A stretch of 64,000 nt of DNA from Actinomycetes bacterium (lineage in GTDB: Bacteria > Actinomycetota > Acidimicrobiia > IMCC26256 > JANYLB01), in contig JANYLB010000060.1 in NCBI GenBank assembly GCA_025363815.1, positions 24,153-88,152 of the forward strand, given 5' to 3'. A program made the translations under genes and the position numbers. This document shows, piece by piece, positions 33,950 to 42,330 of this stretch. The notes under the pieces are model-generated. The model made no database searches. It was not told where the DNA came from and worked only from the letters and a program-made list of their open reading frames with translations. Position 1 is the first letter of the stretch; each line of letters starts with the position of its first letter.

Positions 33950-34846
33950 TCAACGACGGACGCCCGTGGGGGTCGGCCCCGTATCCACGCCCAGCTCCTT
34001 GCGCGCCTTGGTGATGTCGGACTGGTACTTCAGCAGCACGTGCAGCGTCTCGCCGATCACCGCGGGGTCGATCTCGTTTCGGCCCAGAAACAGCAACGTG
34101 CGGGCCCAGTCGATGGTCTCGGAGATCGACGGTGCCTTCTTCAGGTCGAGCGCGCGGATGGAACGCACGACCTGGGCGACCTGGTCGGCGAGCGCGTCGT
34201 CAATCTCCGGCACGCGCACCCGCACAATGTCTTTCTCGCGTTCGATGTCGGGATAGTCGATGTGCAGGAAGAGGCACCGGCGCTTCAACGCTTCGGAGAG
34301 CTCACGGGTGTTGTTCGACGTGAGGATCACAATCGGACGCTGCTTGCCGATGATGGTTCCCAGCTCCGGGATCGACACCTGGAAGTCGGAGAGGACCTCA
34401 AGCAGCAGCGCCTCGGTCTCGATCTCGACGCGGTCCACCTCGTCGATGAGCAGCACAATCGGCTCTTCGGCCCTGATCGCTTCGAGCAACGGCCGGGTCA
34501 GGAGGAAAGGTTCCGAGAAGATGTCGGACTCGACCTCTGCCCAGTCACCCTCGTGCTCACGGTCGGCTTGTATCCGCAACAGTTGCTTCTTGTAGTTCCA
34601 CTCGTAGAGCGCCTTCGACTCGTCGAGGCCCTCGTAGCACTGGAGGCGGATGAGCCGCGATCCGGTGATCTCGGCGATGGCCTTGGCGAGCTCGGTCTTG
34701 CCGACCCCGGCCGGGCCCTCGACGAGTACCGGCTTCTCGAGCCGGTCGGCGAGGAACACCACGCCGGCGATGCTGGCGTCGGCCAGGTAGTCGGCGCCGC
34801 GCAGGCGGTCGACCACCTCGTCGACCGAGTCGAAACGTTCTGCCAC
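33950..34846 (-). CDS. MoxR-family AAA+ ATPase
   Basis: AAA+ chaperone of 298 residues. Walker A is EGPAGVGKTELAKA (about residues 39-52), the RLQCYEGLDESKALYEWNYKKQ segment is characteristic of MoxR/CoxD proteins, Walker B is VLLIDEVDRVE, and sensor 1 is ILTSNN followed by the RRCLFLHIDYPD arginine-finger region. With the CoxE-like VWA protein it forms the classic MoxR-VWA pair. It starts at GTG 34846, four bases after proA, so the pair is probably transcribed with proA. Confidence 0.92.
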   Translation of the reverse strand: MAERFDSVDEVVDRLRGADYLADASIAGVVFLADRLEKPVLVEGPAGVGKTELAKAIAEITGSRLIRLQCYEGLDESKALYEWNYKKQLLRIQADREHEGDWAEVESDIFSEPFLLTRPLLEAIRAEEPIVLLIDEVDRVEIETEALLLEVLSDFQVSIPELGTIIGKQRPIVILTSNNTRELSEALKRRCLFLHIDYPDIEREKDIVRVRVPEIDDALADQVAQVVRSIRALDLKKAPSISETIDWARTLLFLGRNEIDPAVIGETLHVLLKYQSDITKARKELGVDTGPTPTGVRR

Positions 34847-34850
34847 GGTG

Positions 34851-36113
34851 CTATCCCCTCACCTGACCGTCGCCCCAGACGACGTACTTGTAGGTCGTGA
34901 GCTCGCGCAGGCCCATCGGGCCACGCGCGTGCAGCTTCTGCGTGCTGATCCCGATCTCCGCTCCGAAACCGAATTCCTCACCATCGGTGAAGCGGCTCGA
35001 GGCGTTCACGACGACAGCAGCGGCGTCGACCTCGCGGGTGAAGCGGCGGGCCGCTTCGAGATCGGCCGTCAGGATCACCTCGGTGTGGCCGGAGCCGAAC
35101 CGATTCACGTGAGCGATGGCCGCCTCGATCGACGGGACCACCGCAACACTGATCTTCAGCGCGAGGAACTCACGGGCGAAATCGTCGTCGGTGGCCGAGC
35201 CCATCGCAGGAACGCGGGCGCGGGCGCCGTCGTCACCGACCAGCTCGACGCCCTCGGCCGTGAGCGCGCTCGCCACCTGTGGGAGGAAGAGGTCGGCCAC
35301 CGCCTCGTGCACGACCAGTGACTCCGCCGCGTTGCACACACCCGGCCGTTGCGACTTCGCGTTCACAACGATGTCGAGCGCCTGGTCGAGGTCGGCGTGC
35401 GCGTCGACGTAGATATGGCAGTTCCCGTCACCGTCGATGACGACCGGCACCGTGGCGTTCTCGCGGATCGACGCGATGAGCGACGCACCACCACGCGGGA
35501 TGAGGCAGTCGACCGACTCCCGCAATTGCATTACCTCGACTGCGGACTCGTGTGAAGGGTCGTCGACGAGCACGAGCGCGTCTTGCGGAAGGCCCGCCTT
35601 GGCGAAGCCTTCGCGGAGTATCGCTGCGATCGCGAGGTTCGATCCGAGGGCCGTGCCGGATCCCCGCAACAGCGCGGCGTTCCCCGACTTCAGGCACAGG
35701 CCGGCAGCATCACTGGTCACGTTGGGCCGGTTCTCGTAGATGATCGCGACGACCCCGAGCGGCACCCGCACCCGTTGAATCTCGAGACCATTGGGTCGGC
35801 GCCATCCGCCGAGCACCTCACCGACCGGATCGGCGAGCGCCGCAACATTCCGCAGACCCCCGGCCATCCCGGTAATGCGCGCCTCGGTGAGGCGCAGGCG
35901 ATCAAGCGGCGCTGCTTCCATTCCCCCGGCACGAGCGGCTTCGAGATCGGTGGCGTTGGCCGCGATCAGGTCGCCGACGCGCTGGTCGAGGAGATCTGCG
36001 GCGGCGAGGAGCGCCGCGTCCTTCGCCGACGTGGACACGACGGCGAGCACCCGGGCCGCCGCCTTCGCCCTGCGCCCGAGCTCTGCGACGGGGGTCGGTG
36101 AGGGGGCGGTCAC
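34851..36113 (-). CDS. proA: Gamma-glutamyl phosphate reductase
   Basis: Second enzyme of proline synthesis, reducing gamma-glutamyl phosphate to the semialdehyde with NADPH; 420 residues. The ALDH-like fold carries the catalytic Cys in [15 protein letters not shown], the [19 protein letters not shown] segment and [20 protein letters not shown] near the C-terminus. Starts at GTG 36113; a 16-base palindrome lies 17 bases upstream. It is separated from proB by a 300-base spacer with a terminator, so proA probably has its own promoter. Confidence 0.96.
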   Translation of the reverse strand: MTAPSPTPVAELGRRAKAAARVLAVVSTSAKDAALLAAADLLDQRVGDLIAANATDLEAARAGGMEAAPLDRLRLTEARITGMAGGLRNVAALADPVGEVLGGWRRPNGLEIQRVRVPLGVVAIIYENRPNVTSDAAGLCLKSGNAALLRGSGTALGSNLAIAAILREGFAKAGLPQDALVLVDDPSHESAVEVMQLRESVDCLIPRGGASLIASIRENATVPVVIDGDGNCHIYVDAHADLDQALDIVVNAKSQRPGVCNAAESLVVHEAVADLFLPQVASALTAEGVELVGDDGARARVPAMGSATDDDFAREFLALKISVAVVPSIEAAIAHVNRFGSGHTEVILTADLEAARRFTREVDAAAVVVNASSRFTDGEEFGFGAEIGISTQKLHARGPMGLRELTTYKYVVWGDGQVRG

Positions 36114-36129
36114 AGGCCGAGTCTAATCC

Positions 36130-36145
36130 TTGACCGCCCGGTCAA
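36130..36145. promoter_or_regulatory. Perfect palindrome upstream of proA, operator candidate
   Basis: TTGACCG, two bases, CGGTCAA: a perfect 7-bp inverted repeat centred 24 bases before the proA GTG. On the plus strand it is followed by CTTTTT and so resembles a terminator hairpin, but no plus-strand gene precedes it, so I favour an operator or a leader hairpin for proA. The minus-strand TTGACC half could itself be a -35 box, but no well-spaced -10 follows. Confidence 0.45.
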
Positions 36146-36205
36146 CTTTTTGGGACGTTCGCCCACAGACAGCTCTGACGGGCGAGCGGAGAGATCGAGG
36201 AGGCC

Positions 36206-36255
36206 ATCAAGAACAAGGGGCCGCAGCCGGCGAGTGTGCCTCGCGCTGCAGCCCC
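36206..36255 (-). terminator. Probable rho-independent terminator of proB
   Basis: Read on the minus strand, a long hairpin (36217-36255) has arms GGGGC, GCAGC and CTCGC-type segments pairing in register: GGGGC/GCCCC, GCAGC/GCTGC and GCGAG/CTCGC, with one mismatch, a two-base bulge and a five-base loop. It is followed directly by TTGTTCTTG. It is about 160 bases past the proB stop and ahead of proA. Confidence 0.65.
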
Positions 36256-36283
36256 ACGTTCTTCGCCGGCCACTCCGAGCCCC

Positions 36284-36302
36284 ACCGTCCGTGATGGACG
36301 GT
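36284..36302. other. Second hairpin in the proB-proA spacer
   Basis: ACCGTCC and GGACGGT pair perfectly (7 bp) around the loop GTGAT. It lies between the proB stop and the larger terminator hairpin. No T-run follows on either strand. The rest of 36114-36413 has short open frames only (the longest, 86 codons on the minus strand, has no recognisable protein) and I call no gene in it. Confidence 0.4.
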
Positions 36303-36413
36303 TCGGGCCCTCCCCCCGTTGACCGACGACTAGTGGCGTGATTGTGACCGATGCCACACTCCGTGACAAGGTCCAACCCGATATTTCTCGCCCAGCGTCC
36401 AACGCGACCCCCT

Positions 36414-37499
36414 TTATGGGAGCACGACCAGGTCGTCGCGGTGCACCACCTCCTGGGGGGCACCCTCGGCGAGTTCGCCGGACCGCCTCCCCGCCGCCGC
36501 CTCCAGCGCCACGCTGGTGTATCTGACCAGGCCTTTCGCGAATGCCCGGCCATCCAGCCCCAGCACCTCGACGGCGTCGTCGACATCGAACGTGCCCCGG
36601 ACCTCTCGGACCCCCGCGGCCAGCAGCGAGCGGCCCTGGGAGACGAGAGCTCGTCGCGCGCCGTCATCGACGACGATGCTGCCGCTCGAGTGCCGAGCAA
36701 AGGCGATCCAGAGCTTTCGACTCGACAACCGCTCCGCATGGGGCTGCACGACCGTTCCTACTGCATCGCCGGCGAGCGCACCTGCGAGCACCCCGGGCTC
36801 GTCGGCCGCCGCGATCACCGCCCGAACCCCCGACCACGACGCGATCTTGGCCGCGGCGAGCTTGCTCGCCATCCCCCCACTCCCCCGTTCCGTTCCGCGT
36901 CCACCCGCGACCGCCTCGAGCGCTTCGTCGACCGCGGTGATCTCCTCGATGAGCGACGCACCCTGATCGAGCCGCGGATCGGCGGTGAACAGGCCCGCAG
37001 TGTCGGTGAGAAGCACCAGCAGGTCGGCCGAGACGAGGTTCGCGACCAGCGCAGCGAGGCGGTCGTTGTCGCCGTAGCGGATCTCATCGTCGGCCACGGT
37101 GTCGTTCTCGTTCACGATGGGCACGACGCCGAGCTCGAAGAGCCGTTCCAACGTGGCTCGCGCGTGCAGGTACTGCGTACGCTGACCGAAGTCATAAGGG
37201 TCGAGCAGGATCTGGCCCGCGACGAGGTCGTGCTCACCCAGGAGGGCACCGAGCTCTGCCGCGAGCCGGGGCTGGCCGACCGCCGCGATCGCCTGCAGGG
37301 TCCGTATGTCGGTAGGTCGTTGTTCGAGGCCGAGCGCGGGCATCCCCGCGGCAATCGCGCCGGAGCACACGAGCGCAACGACGTGGCCCATCGCGCGTGC
37401 GTCCGCGACCTCCGTGCACAGCTTCCCCAGCGCGACGCGGTCGAGCTCGCCGCGCACGTTGGTGATCGACGATGTCCCTGTCTTTACGATGACCCGCAA
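36414..37499 (-). CDS. proB: Glutamate 5-kinase
   Basis: First enzyme of proline synthesis, phosphorylating glutamate with ATP; about 361 residues. The amino-acid-kinase domain begins RVIVKTGTSSITN and contains LVCSGAIAAGM, VPIVNENDTV and GSGGMASKLAAAKIA. A C-terminal PUA domain (about 275-350) follows. No ATG or GTG fits the start; TTG at 37499, one base after the obgE stop (TGAGTTG), gives the normal N-terminus, so coupling to obgE is likely. The longer frame upstream lies inside obgE. Confidence 0.95.
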   Translation of the reverse strand: MRVIVKTGTSSITNVRGELDRVALGKLCTEVADARAMGHVVALVCSGAIAAGMPALGLEQRPTDIRTLQAIAAVGQPRLAAELGALLGEHDLVAGQILLDPYDFGQRTQYLHARATLERLFELGVVPIVNENDTVADDEIRYGDNDRLAALVANLVSADLLVLLTDTAGLFTADPRLDQGASLIEEITAVDEALEAVAGGRGTERGSGGMASKLAAAKIASWSGVRAVIAAADEPGVLAGALAGDAVGTVVQPHAERLSSRKLWIAFARHSSGSIVVDDGARRALVSQGRSLLAAGVREVRGTFDVDDAVEVLGLDGRAFAKGLVRYTSVALEAAAGRRSGELAEGAPQEVVHRDDLVVLP

Positions 37500-37500
37500 C

Positions 37501-38733
37501 TCAGAAGCCTTCGAGATACTCGAGCTCGACCGGGCCGACGCGCACTGTGTCACCCTCGCGGGCACCGGCACGCGCGAGAGCGCGCTCGACACCCATCCGC
37601 CGGAATCGTTCGTGCACGTACCGCAATGCTTCTTCGTTGGTCAGATCGGCCATCGCTACGACCCGTTCGGCGGCGCGACCACTGATCCGCCACGAGCCAT
37701 CGCCATCGCGCTCGATGATGAAGCCCTCTTGGGCTGGTCGGTGCACCACGAGTAGCTCCGGAGTCTCCTGCACCTCACGGGCGTCGTCGACCAGAGCGGC
37801 GAGACGACCGAGGAAGATATCGAGCCCTTCGTGGGTAACCGCCGACACGCACAGGCCGTCGAACACCTCAGTCGCGACATCGGTCTTGCTGCCGATCACC
37901 AGACGAGGCCGCTCGAGCAGATCGGGCTGGTACCGGCCGAGCTCGTCGAGCAGCACGCGCTCCTGGTCGGCCGGCAATTGACCGTCGACCGATGCCAGAT
38001 CGAGCAGGATGACCAGCACCCGACTCCGCTCGACGTGGCGAAGGAACTGGTGGCCGAGACCACGGCCTTCGGCTGCACCTTCGATCAAGCCGGGGATGTC
38101 GGCCAGCACGAACTCGTGCTCATGGAAACGGACGACCCCGAGGTTCGGCTCGAGGGTCGTGAACGGGTAGTCGCCGATCTTCGGACGCGCGGCACTGACA
38201 GCCGCTATCAACGTCGACTTCCCCGCGTTCGGGAATCCGACCAGCGCCGCGTCGGCCATGAGCTTGAGCTCGAGCCGGAGCCAGCGATCCTCGCCATACT
38301 CTCCCTGCTCCGCGAAGGAGGGCGCTCGACGTGCATTCGAGAGGAACCGGGCGTTGCCGCGTCCACCCCGACCGCCGCCTGCCGCGAGGAACGAGTCGCC
38401 ATGGTTCACGAGGTCGGCGAGAAGCTCGTCACTCTCGTTGATGCGAACGACGGTGCCCTCCGGAACGGTGACGACGAGGTCATTGCCACTGGAACCGTGC
38501 TTCTTCTTGCCCGCGCCGTGCGTCCCTCGTTCAGCCTTGCGGTGCGGATGATCACGGAAGGCGAGCAATGAAGCAACGTTGCGGTCCGCCCTGATCCAGA
38601 CGTCGCCGCCCTTGCCCCCATCGCCACCGTCGGGACCGCCACGCGGCACGTGGGCCTCACGGCGGAACGCGACCGAGCCTGCGCCGCCGTCGCCACCCTT
38701 CACGTTGAGCTGGGCTTCGTCGACGAAGCTCAT
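37501..38733 (-). CDS. obgE: GTPase Obg
   Basis: Ribosome-associated GTPase of about 410 residues involved in 50S assembly and stringent control. The N-terminal glycine-rich Obg fold begins MSFVDEAQLNVKGGDGGAG; the G domain has GFPNAGKST, DIPGLIEGA and the GSKTD motif; a C-terminal OCT domain follows, ending LEYLEGF. The ATG at 38733 has GAGG at ribosome-binding distance, so I prefer it to the GTG at 38739. Downstream of rplU-rpmA, as in most bacteria; 138 bases separate it from rpmA. Confidence 0.96.
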   Translation of the reverse strand: MSFVDEAQLNVKGGDGGAGSVAFRREAHVPRGGPDGGDGGKGGDVWIRADRNVASLLAFRDHPHRKAERGTHGAGKKKHGSSGNDLVVTVPEGTVVRINESDELLADLVNHGDSFLAAGGGRGGRGNARFLSNARRAPSFAEQGEYGEDRWLRLELKLMADAALVGFPNAGKSTLIAAVSAARPKIGDYPFTTLEPNLGVVRFHEHEFVLADIPGLIEGAAEGRGLGHQFLRHVERSRVLVILLDLASVDGQLPADQERVLLDELGRYQPDLLERPRLVIGSKTDVATEVFDGLCVSAVTHEGLDIFLGRLAALVDDAREVQETPELLVVHRPAQEGFIIERDGDGSWRISGRAAERVVAMADLTNEEALRYVHERFRRMGVERALARAGAREGDTVRVGPVELEYLEGF

Positions 38734-38871
38734 GGGCACCTCACGCCGACGAGGATAGGGGGCCCCGCACTAAAGCCCTGGCGGGACGAAAATCATTTCT
38801 GCCCCAGCCTCGTGCTTCACTCCAGGAATGAGCCACGGAGTGCCAGAGCTCGCAGGGCGTCGCGAGAATGG

Positions 38872-39129
38872 CTACTCGGAGGAGGGGAGGACGTCGACGA
38901 GCTTGCGGCCGCGTCGGTGGCCGAAGCGGACGATGCCATCGGCCAGGGCGAACAGCGTGTCGTCGCCACCGCGGCCCACGTTGTCGCCCGGGTGGAACCG
39001 GGTGCCGCGCTGGCGAACGATGATCGATCCGGCGGTCACCTCGGTGCCGGTCGACGCCTTCACGCCGAGCCGCTGCGCGTTGGAGTCACGACCGTTGCGT
39101 GAAGATGCCGCGCCCTTCTTCTTCGACAC
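38872..39129 (-). CDS. rpmA: 50S ribosomal protein L27
   Basis: Ribosomal protein of 85 residues whose N-terminus reaches the peptidyl transferase centre. It begins [20 protein letters not shown] and contains [19 protein letters not shown]. There is no N-terminal cleavable extension of the Firmicutes type. The GTG at 39129 is one base after the rplU stop; the longer frame upstream is a shadow of rplU. Confidence 0.96.
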   Translation of the reverse strand: MSKKKGAASSRNGRDSNAQRLGVKASTGTEVTAGSIIVRQRGTRFHPGDNVGRGGDDTLFALADGIVRFGHRRGRKLVDVLPSSE

Positions 39130-39130
39130 G

Positions 39131-39445
39131 TCAGGCTCCCTTGGCGATCGCGGTGATCTCGATGGTGGAGTACTTCTGGCGGTGGCCCCACCGCTTGCGC
39201 TGGTTCGACTTCGGCTTGTAGGTGAAGCCATCGATCTTGGGTCCGCGCGCGGCACCGACCACGCGGGCCTTCACCGTGGCGCCGCCGAGCTGGGCGGGCG
39301 TAGCCAAGACGGTGTCGCCGTCCACCACCAGGACCGGGGCTAGCTCAATCTCGGAATCGGTGTCGACGCCGAGCCGCTCGACGTCGAGCCGTTGGCCTTG
39401 CTTGACCTTGTACTGCTTCCCACCGGTGCTGATGACCGCATACAT
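39131..39445 (-). CDS. rplU: 50S ribosomal protein L21
   Basis: Ribosomal protein of about 104 residues, binding 23S r[21 protein letters not shown] opens it and the C-terminal signature [17 protein letters not shown] is present. I prefer ATG 39445 over the in-frame TTG at 39454 because GAGG would be too close to the TTG. It is the first gene after RNase E/G and probably co-transcribed with rpmA. Confidence 0.95.
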   Translation of the reverse strand: MYAVISTGGKQYKVKQGQRLDVERLGVDTDSEIELAPVLVVDGDTVLATPAQLGGATVKARVVGAARGPKIDGFTYKPKSNQRKRWGHRQKYSTIEITAIAKGA

Positions 39446-39486
39446 GCGCGACAAACCTCGCTCGAAGACCTGAGAACTATAAGATC

Positions 39487-40206
39487 CTAGCCGAGAAGCG
39501 ATTCATCGACCATGAAGCCCCGGCCGCGGCACACTTCACACGTCTCCGAGAACGCCTCGACCAGGCCTTCGGAGATGCGCTTGCGGGTCATCTCGACCAG
39601 GCCCAGTTCGGAGATCTCAAAGACCTGGGTCCGAGTCTTGTCTCGGGCCAGGGCATCCTTGAATCCCCGAAGCACGGCATCTCGGTTCTTCTTGATCTCC
39701 ATGTCGATGAAGTCGATCACGATGATCCCGCCGATGTCGCGGAGACGGAGCTGACGGGCGACCTCGTCGGCGGCCTCCAAGTTGTTGTTGAAGACCGTCT
39801 CCTCGAGGTTCGACGTCCCTACGTTCTTTCCCGTGTTCACGTCGATCACGGTCAGCGCCTCTGTGCGCTCGATCACCAAGGACCCACCCGACGGGAGCCA
39901 CACCTTGCGGTCCAGCGCCTTCACCAGCTGCTCGTGGATGTGCAAGCGCTCGAAGAGGGGAAGCCCCTCGGCCTGCTCATCGTAGAACTCGATGCGTTCC
40001 GCCAACTCGGGGGCGATCGCCTCTACGTAGGCCCGGATCTCGGTGTACAGCGCCTTGTCGTCGATGCTGACGCCCCTGTACTCCTTGGTGAACTCCTCAC
40101 GGATCCGCCGGACCACTAGTGGCGGCTCCTTGTAGAGCAGCGCCGCCTGCTTCGAGCGGGCTGCAAGGCCCGAGATCTGCTCCCACTGCGCCCGCAGGCG
40201 GAGCAT
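39487..40206 (-). CDS. rne: RNase E/G, C-terminal fragment after an in-frame TAG
   Basis: The second half of a ribonuclease E/G: AQWEQISGLAARSK, VWLPSGGSLVIERTEALTVIDVNTGK (catalytic DNase I-like subdomain with the Mg-binding Asp), DIGGIIVIDFIDM and the zinc-link-type CEVCRGRG near the end. It is in the same frame as the N-terminal fragment; only the codon TAG at 40239-40237 separates them, and the codons between it and the ATG at 40206 continue the protein (GATPEELTRD). Without suppression, this part would need its own start at ATG 40206, which has no obvious ribosome-binding site. Whether the break is real is open. Confidence 0.85.
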   Translation of the reverse strand: MLRLRAQWEQISGLAARSKQAALLYKEPPLVVRRIREEFTKEYRGVSIDDKALYTEIRAYVEAIAPELAERIEFYDEQAEGLPLFERLHIHEQLVKALDRKVWLPSGGSLVIERTEALTVIDVNTGKNVGTSNLEETVFNNNLEAADEVARQLRLRDIGGIIVIDFIDMEIKKNRDAVLRGFKDALARDKTRTQVFEISELGLVEMTRKRISEGLVEAFSETCEVCRGRGFMVDESLLG

Positions 40207-40236
40207 GTCGCGGGTCAGCTCCTCGGGCGTGGCGCC

Positions 40237-41523
40237 CTAGGCCGCGGTGCGCACGATCAAACCCGCATCTTCGGGCTTGATGCCGTCGAGCACCAGACGC
40301 AGACGCTTCCGCTCGTCGTCGGGCAGGCGCTTCGAGATCCCGTAGGTCTTCGGCTGTCCCGGAACCATCACTACGAAGCGCCCCGCCAGCGAGACCTCCT
40401 GGGTGAGGCGGGCGCCCTTGTGGCCGATCGGGTTCTTCGTGACCTGGACGAGGACCATCTGGCCGTTCTTGAGCAGCCGCTCGATCTTGGGCTGCTTCTC
40501 CTCCACCTCGGACTCGTCGAATGCGACGTCGCCGCGGTAGAGCACACCGTTCTTGGGCGTCCCGATGTCGATGAACGCCGCCTCCATCCCCGGCAGCACG
40601 TTCTGGACCCGACCGAGGTAGATATTTCCGTCGATCGAGGTGTCGTCGTCCTCGGGACGGCTCACCGAGTGCTCGACCAGCGCGCGGCCCTCGAGCACGG
40701 CGATCTGCGTAGCCGTACCCGCAGAGACGTGGACACCCATCAGGTACCGACCGACCGCCCGCCCCTTGCGGGTCTGACCCCGACGACGCTGTAGCGCGGC
40801 TTCGTCGAGCTCCGAGAGCTCGACGCCTTCGCCGAGACCGAGATCGGCCTCGACCGTGGTAGGGCGGGATTCACCCGACCGAGACTTGGAGCGACCGCGC
40901 CCTCCCCGGCGACGCCGACGCGGCGTCCGCGGTGTGCCGTCTTCGTTGGTTGCCTCGGAACCGCCCGCCGACGGACCAGACCGGGTGTCGCCGGCCCGGC
41001 GACGACCACCGGCGCTGCCGGCGGCGTTCGCAGCGGCGCCGGCCGGTGGATTAGGAGCGGGGCGGGTGTCGCCTACCCGGGGTGCCCGGAGTCCGGCATC
41101 CTCCCGGGCAGATTCGGCCAGGTCATCGGTGGTCAGGCCGCGATCGGCGGCCGGGTCGGTGTAGTCCTCGGACCGTGAGCCTGGGCGTCGACCTGGATCA
41201 CCGGCGGCCCGCGGCGCGCGTCCGACTGGCGGCCGGGCTGACCGGTCGTCGTCGCTGTCCCCGTCACTGTCGACGCCATCGTCGTCGCCATCGCCCGACG
41301 CCGACGCAGTCTCCCCGGGGCGCTTTCGGTTGCGACCGCCACGGGAGCCCCGCCGCCGTCGCTTGCGTGGGGTGCCATCGGCTTCGGTTGCGCCGAGCGC
41401 GCTATCCGAGCCCGCGTCGGGGCTCGGCCGGCGGTCTGGTTCAGAAGCGGCCCCAGCGCTCGACGCACTCGAAGTCGAAGCGCTCGGGGCCGGGGAAGTC
41501 CCTGTGATCGGGTCGTCGGACAT
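40237..41523 (-). CDS. rne: RNase E/G, N-terminal fragment ending at an in-frame TAG
   Basis: The first 428 residues of a ribonuclease E/G that initiates mRNA decay and rRNA processing. About 260 N-terminal residues are low-complexity, acidic and Arg-rich, with two similar basic patches (DGTPRKRRRRGSRGG and DGTPRTPRRRRRGGRG). The S1/RNase H part follows with IDGNIYLGRVQNVLPGMEAAF and NPIGHKGARLTQEVSL. Translation stops at TAG after LIVRTAA, where homologues usually have Glu (GAG), so one base change would explain it. It lies between the radical SAM-linked gene and rplU, the normal place for rne. Confidence 0.85.
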   Translation of the reverse strand: MSDDPITGTSPAPSASTSSASSAGAASEPDRRPSPDAGSDSALGATEADGTPRKRRRRGSRGGRNRKRPGETASASGDGDDDGVDSDGDSDDDRSARPPVGRAPRAAGDPGRRPGSRSEDYTDPAADRGLTTDDLAESAREDAGLRAPRVGDTRPAPNPPAGAAANAAGSAGGRRRAGDTRSGPSAGGSEATNEDGTPRTPRRRRRGGRGRSKSRSGESRPTTVEADLGLGEGVELSELDEAALQRRRGQTRKGRAVGRYLMGVHVSAGTATQIAVLEGRALVEHSVSRPEDDDTSIDGNIYLGRVQNVLPGMEAAFIDIGTPKNGVLYRGDVAFDESEVEEKQPKIERLLKNGQMVLVQVTKNPIGHKGARLTQEVSLAGRFVVMVPGQPKTYGISKRLPDDERKRLRLVLDGIKPEDAGLIVRTAA

Positions 41524-41535
41524 CGGTTCCTTCTC

Positions 41536-42330
41536 TCACGAGGCCCATGCTTTGCGCACGGGCGCGCGCGGGTCGGCTTCGAGCGGCTCCAGCCGCGCGC
41601 CGACGCGCTCGATCCATTGATGAGTGCGGAGCACCCGCCACTCGGCGAACACCAGACCGGTCGGACCGGCGACGGCGTTCAACGCGGCGACTACGTCGCC
41701 GGGGCGGGCGTTGCGGGGTTGTGTAGCAAGCTCGAGATGGAGCGACGCGACTGCCGCGTCCACTTCGAGGAGTTCCATGTGCCGGATCGCGGGCCGGACG
41801 TCTTCGGCTACCTCACGACCCTTGCGAGTGCGAGTGATCTCGAGACTCGGAGCCGAGAGCACCGATGCCACTGTCGCCTCTATCGAGGCCACGATTTCGG
41901 AGGCCGACGCAACGCCCGGCGTGTCGGGCGCAACGCAGGTCACCTCGATCCGGTACTCGACCGCGGTCACGGCTTCTTGCAGCGACAGGGCCCGATCGAC
42001 GATCGGCGTCGCCCCCGTCACGTCGATCCCATCGGGGAGCGCGGCCGAGATCGCCTCCGGGAACCGGTCGAGACCTCCGGGCCCACCCGAACCGGGATCG
42101 CGCGTGAGCTCGACGTCGAGATATTCGGCGTCGCTCTCGTGACCGACCGATAGCGCGAGCCCGAACCCGACCTTCGGTCGAGGGGAGAACCCCAGAGTGA
42201 ACGCGAGCGGCAGCTCCTCGATGCGGAAAGCCCGCTCGAAGTTCCGAGCCACGTCACGATGGCCGATGAACCGCACCGGTCCCCGCTTGCAGAATCGGAT
42301 CCGCACCGGGAAACCGGCCTCACCTCTCAC
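41536..42330 (-). CDS. Radical SAM-linked protein, DUF2344 family
   Basis: Protein of about 264 residues in the TIGR03936/DUF2344 family. It begins with RIRFCKRGPVRFIGHRDV and LAFTLGFSPRPKVGFGLALSVG, the signature of the family. Homologues are always found next to, or fused with, the TIGR03960-type radical SAM protein. The GTG at 42330 overlaps the stop of that gene as GTGA. The activity of the pair is unknown; in actinobacteria it precedes rne, as here, which suggests tRNA or RNA modification but does not prove it. Confidence 0.88.
   Translation of the reverse strand: MRGEAGFPVRIRFCKRGPVRFIGHRDVARNFERAFRIEELPLAFTLGFSPRPKVGFGLALSVGHESDAEYLDVELTRDPGSGGPGGLDRFPEAISAALPDGIDVTGATPIVDRALSLQEAVTAVEYRIEVTCVAPDTPGVASASEIVASIEATVASVLSAPSLEITRTRKGREVAEDVRPAIRHMELLEVDAAVASLHLELATQPRNARPGDVVAALNAVAGPTGLVFAEWRVLRTHQWIERVGARLEPLEADPRAPVRKAWAS

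Noticed and set aside
36142..36402. Minus-strand open frame of 86 codons in the proB-proA gap
   Set aside because: It spans the hairpins, lacks a ribosome-binding site and has no similarity I recognise.
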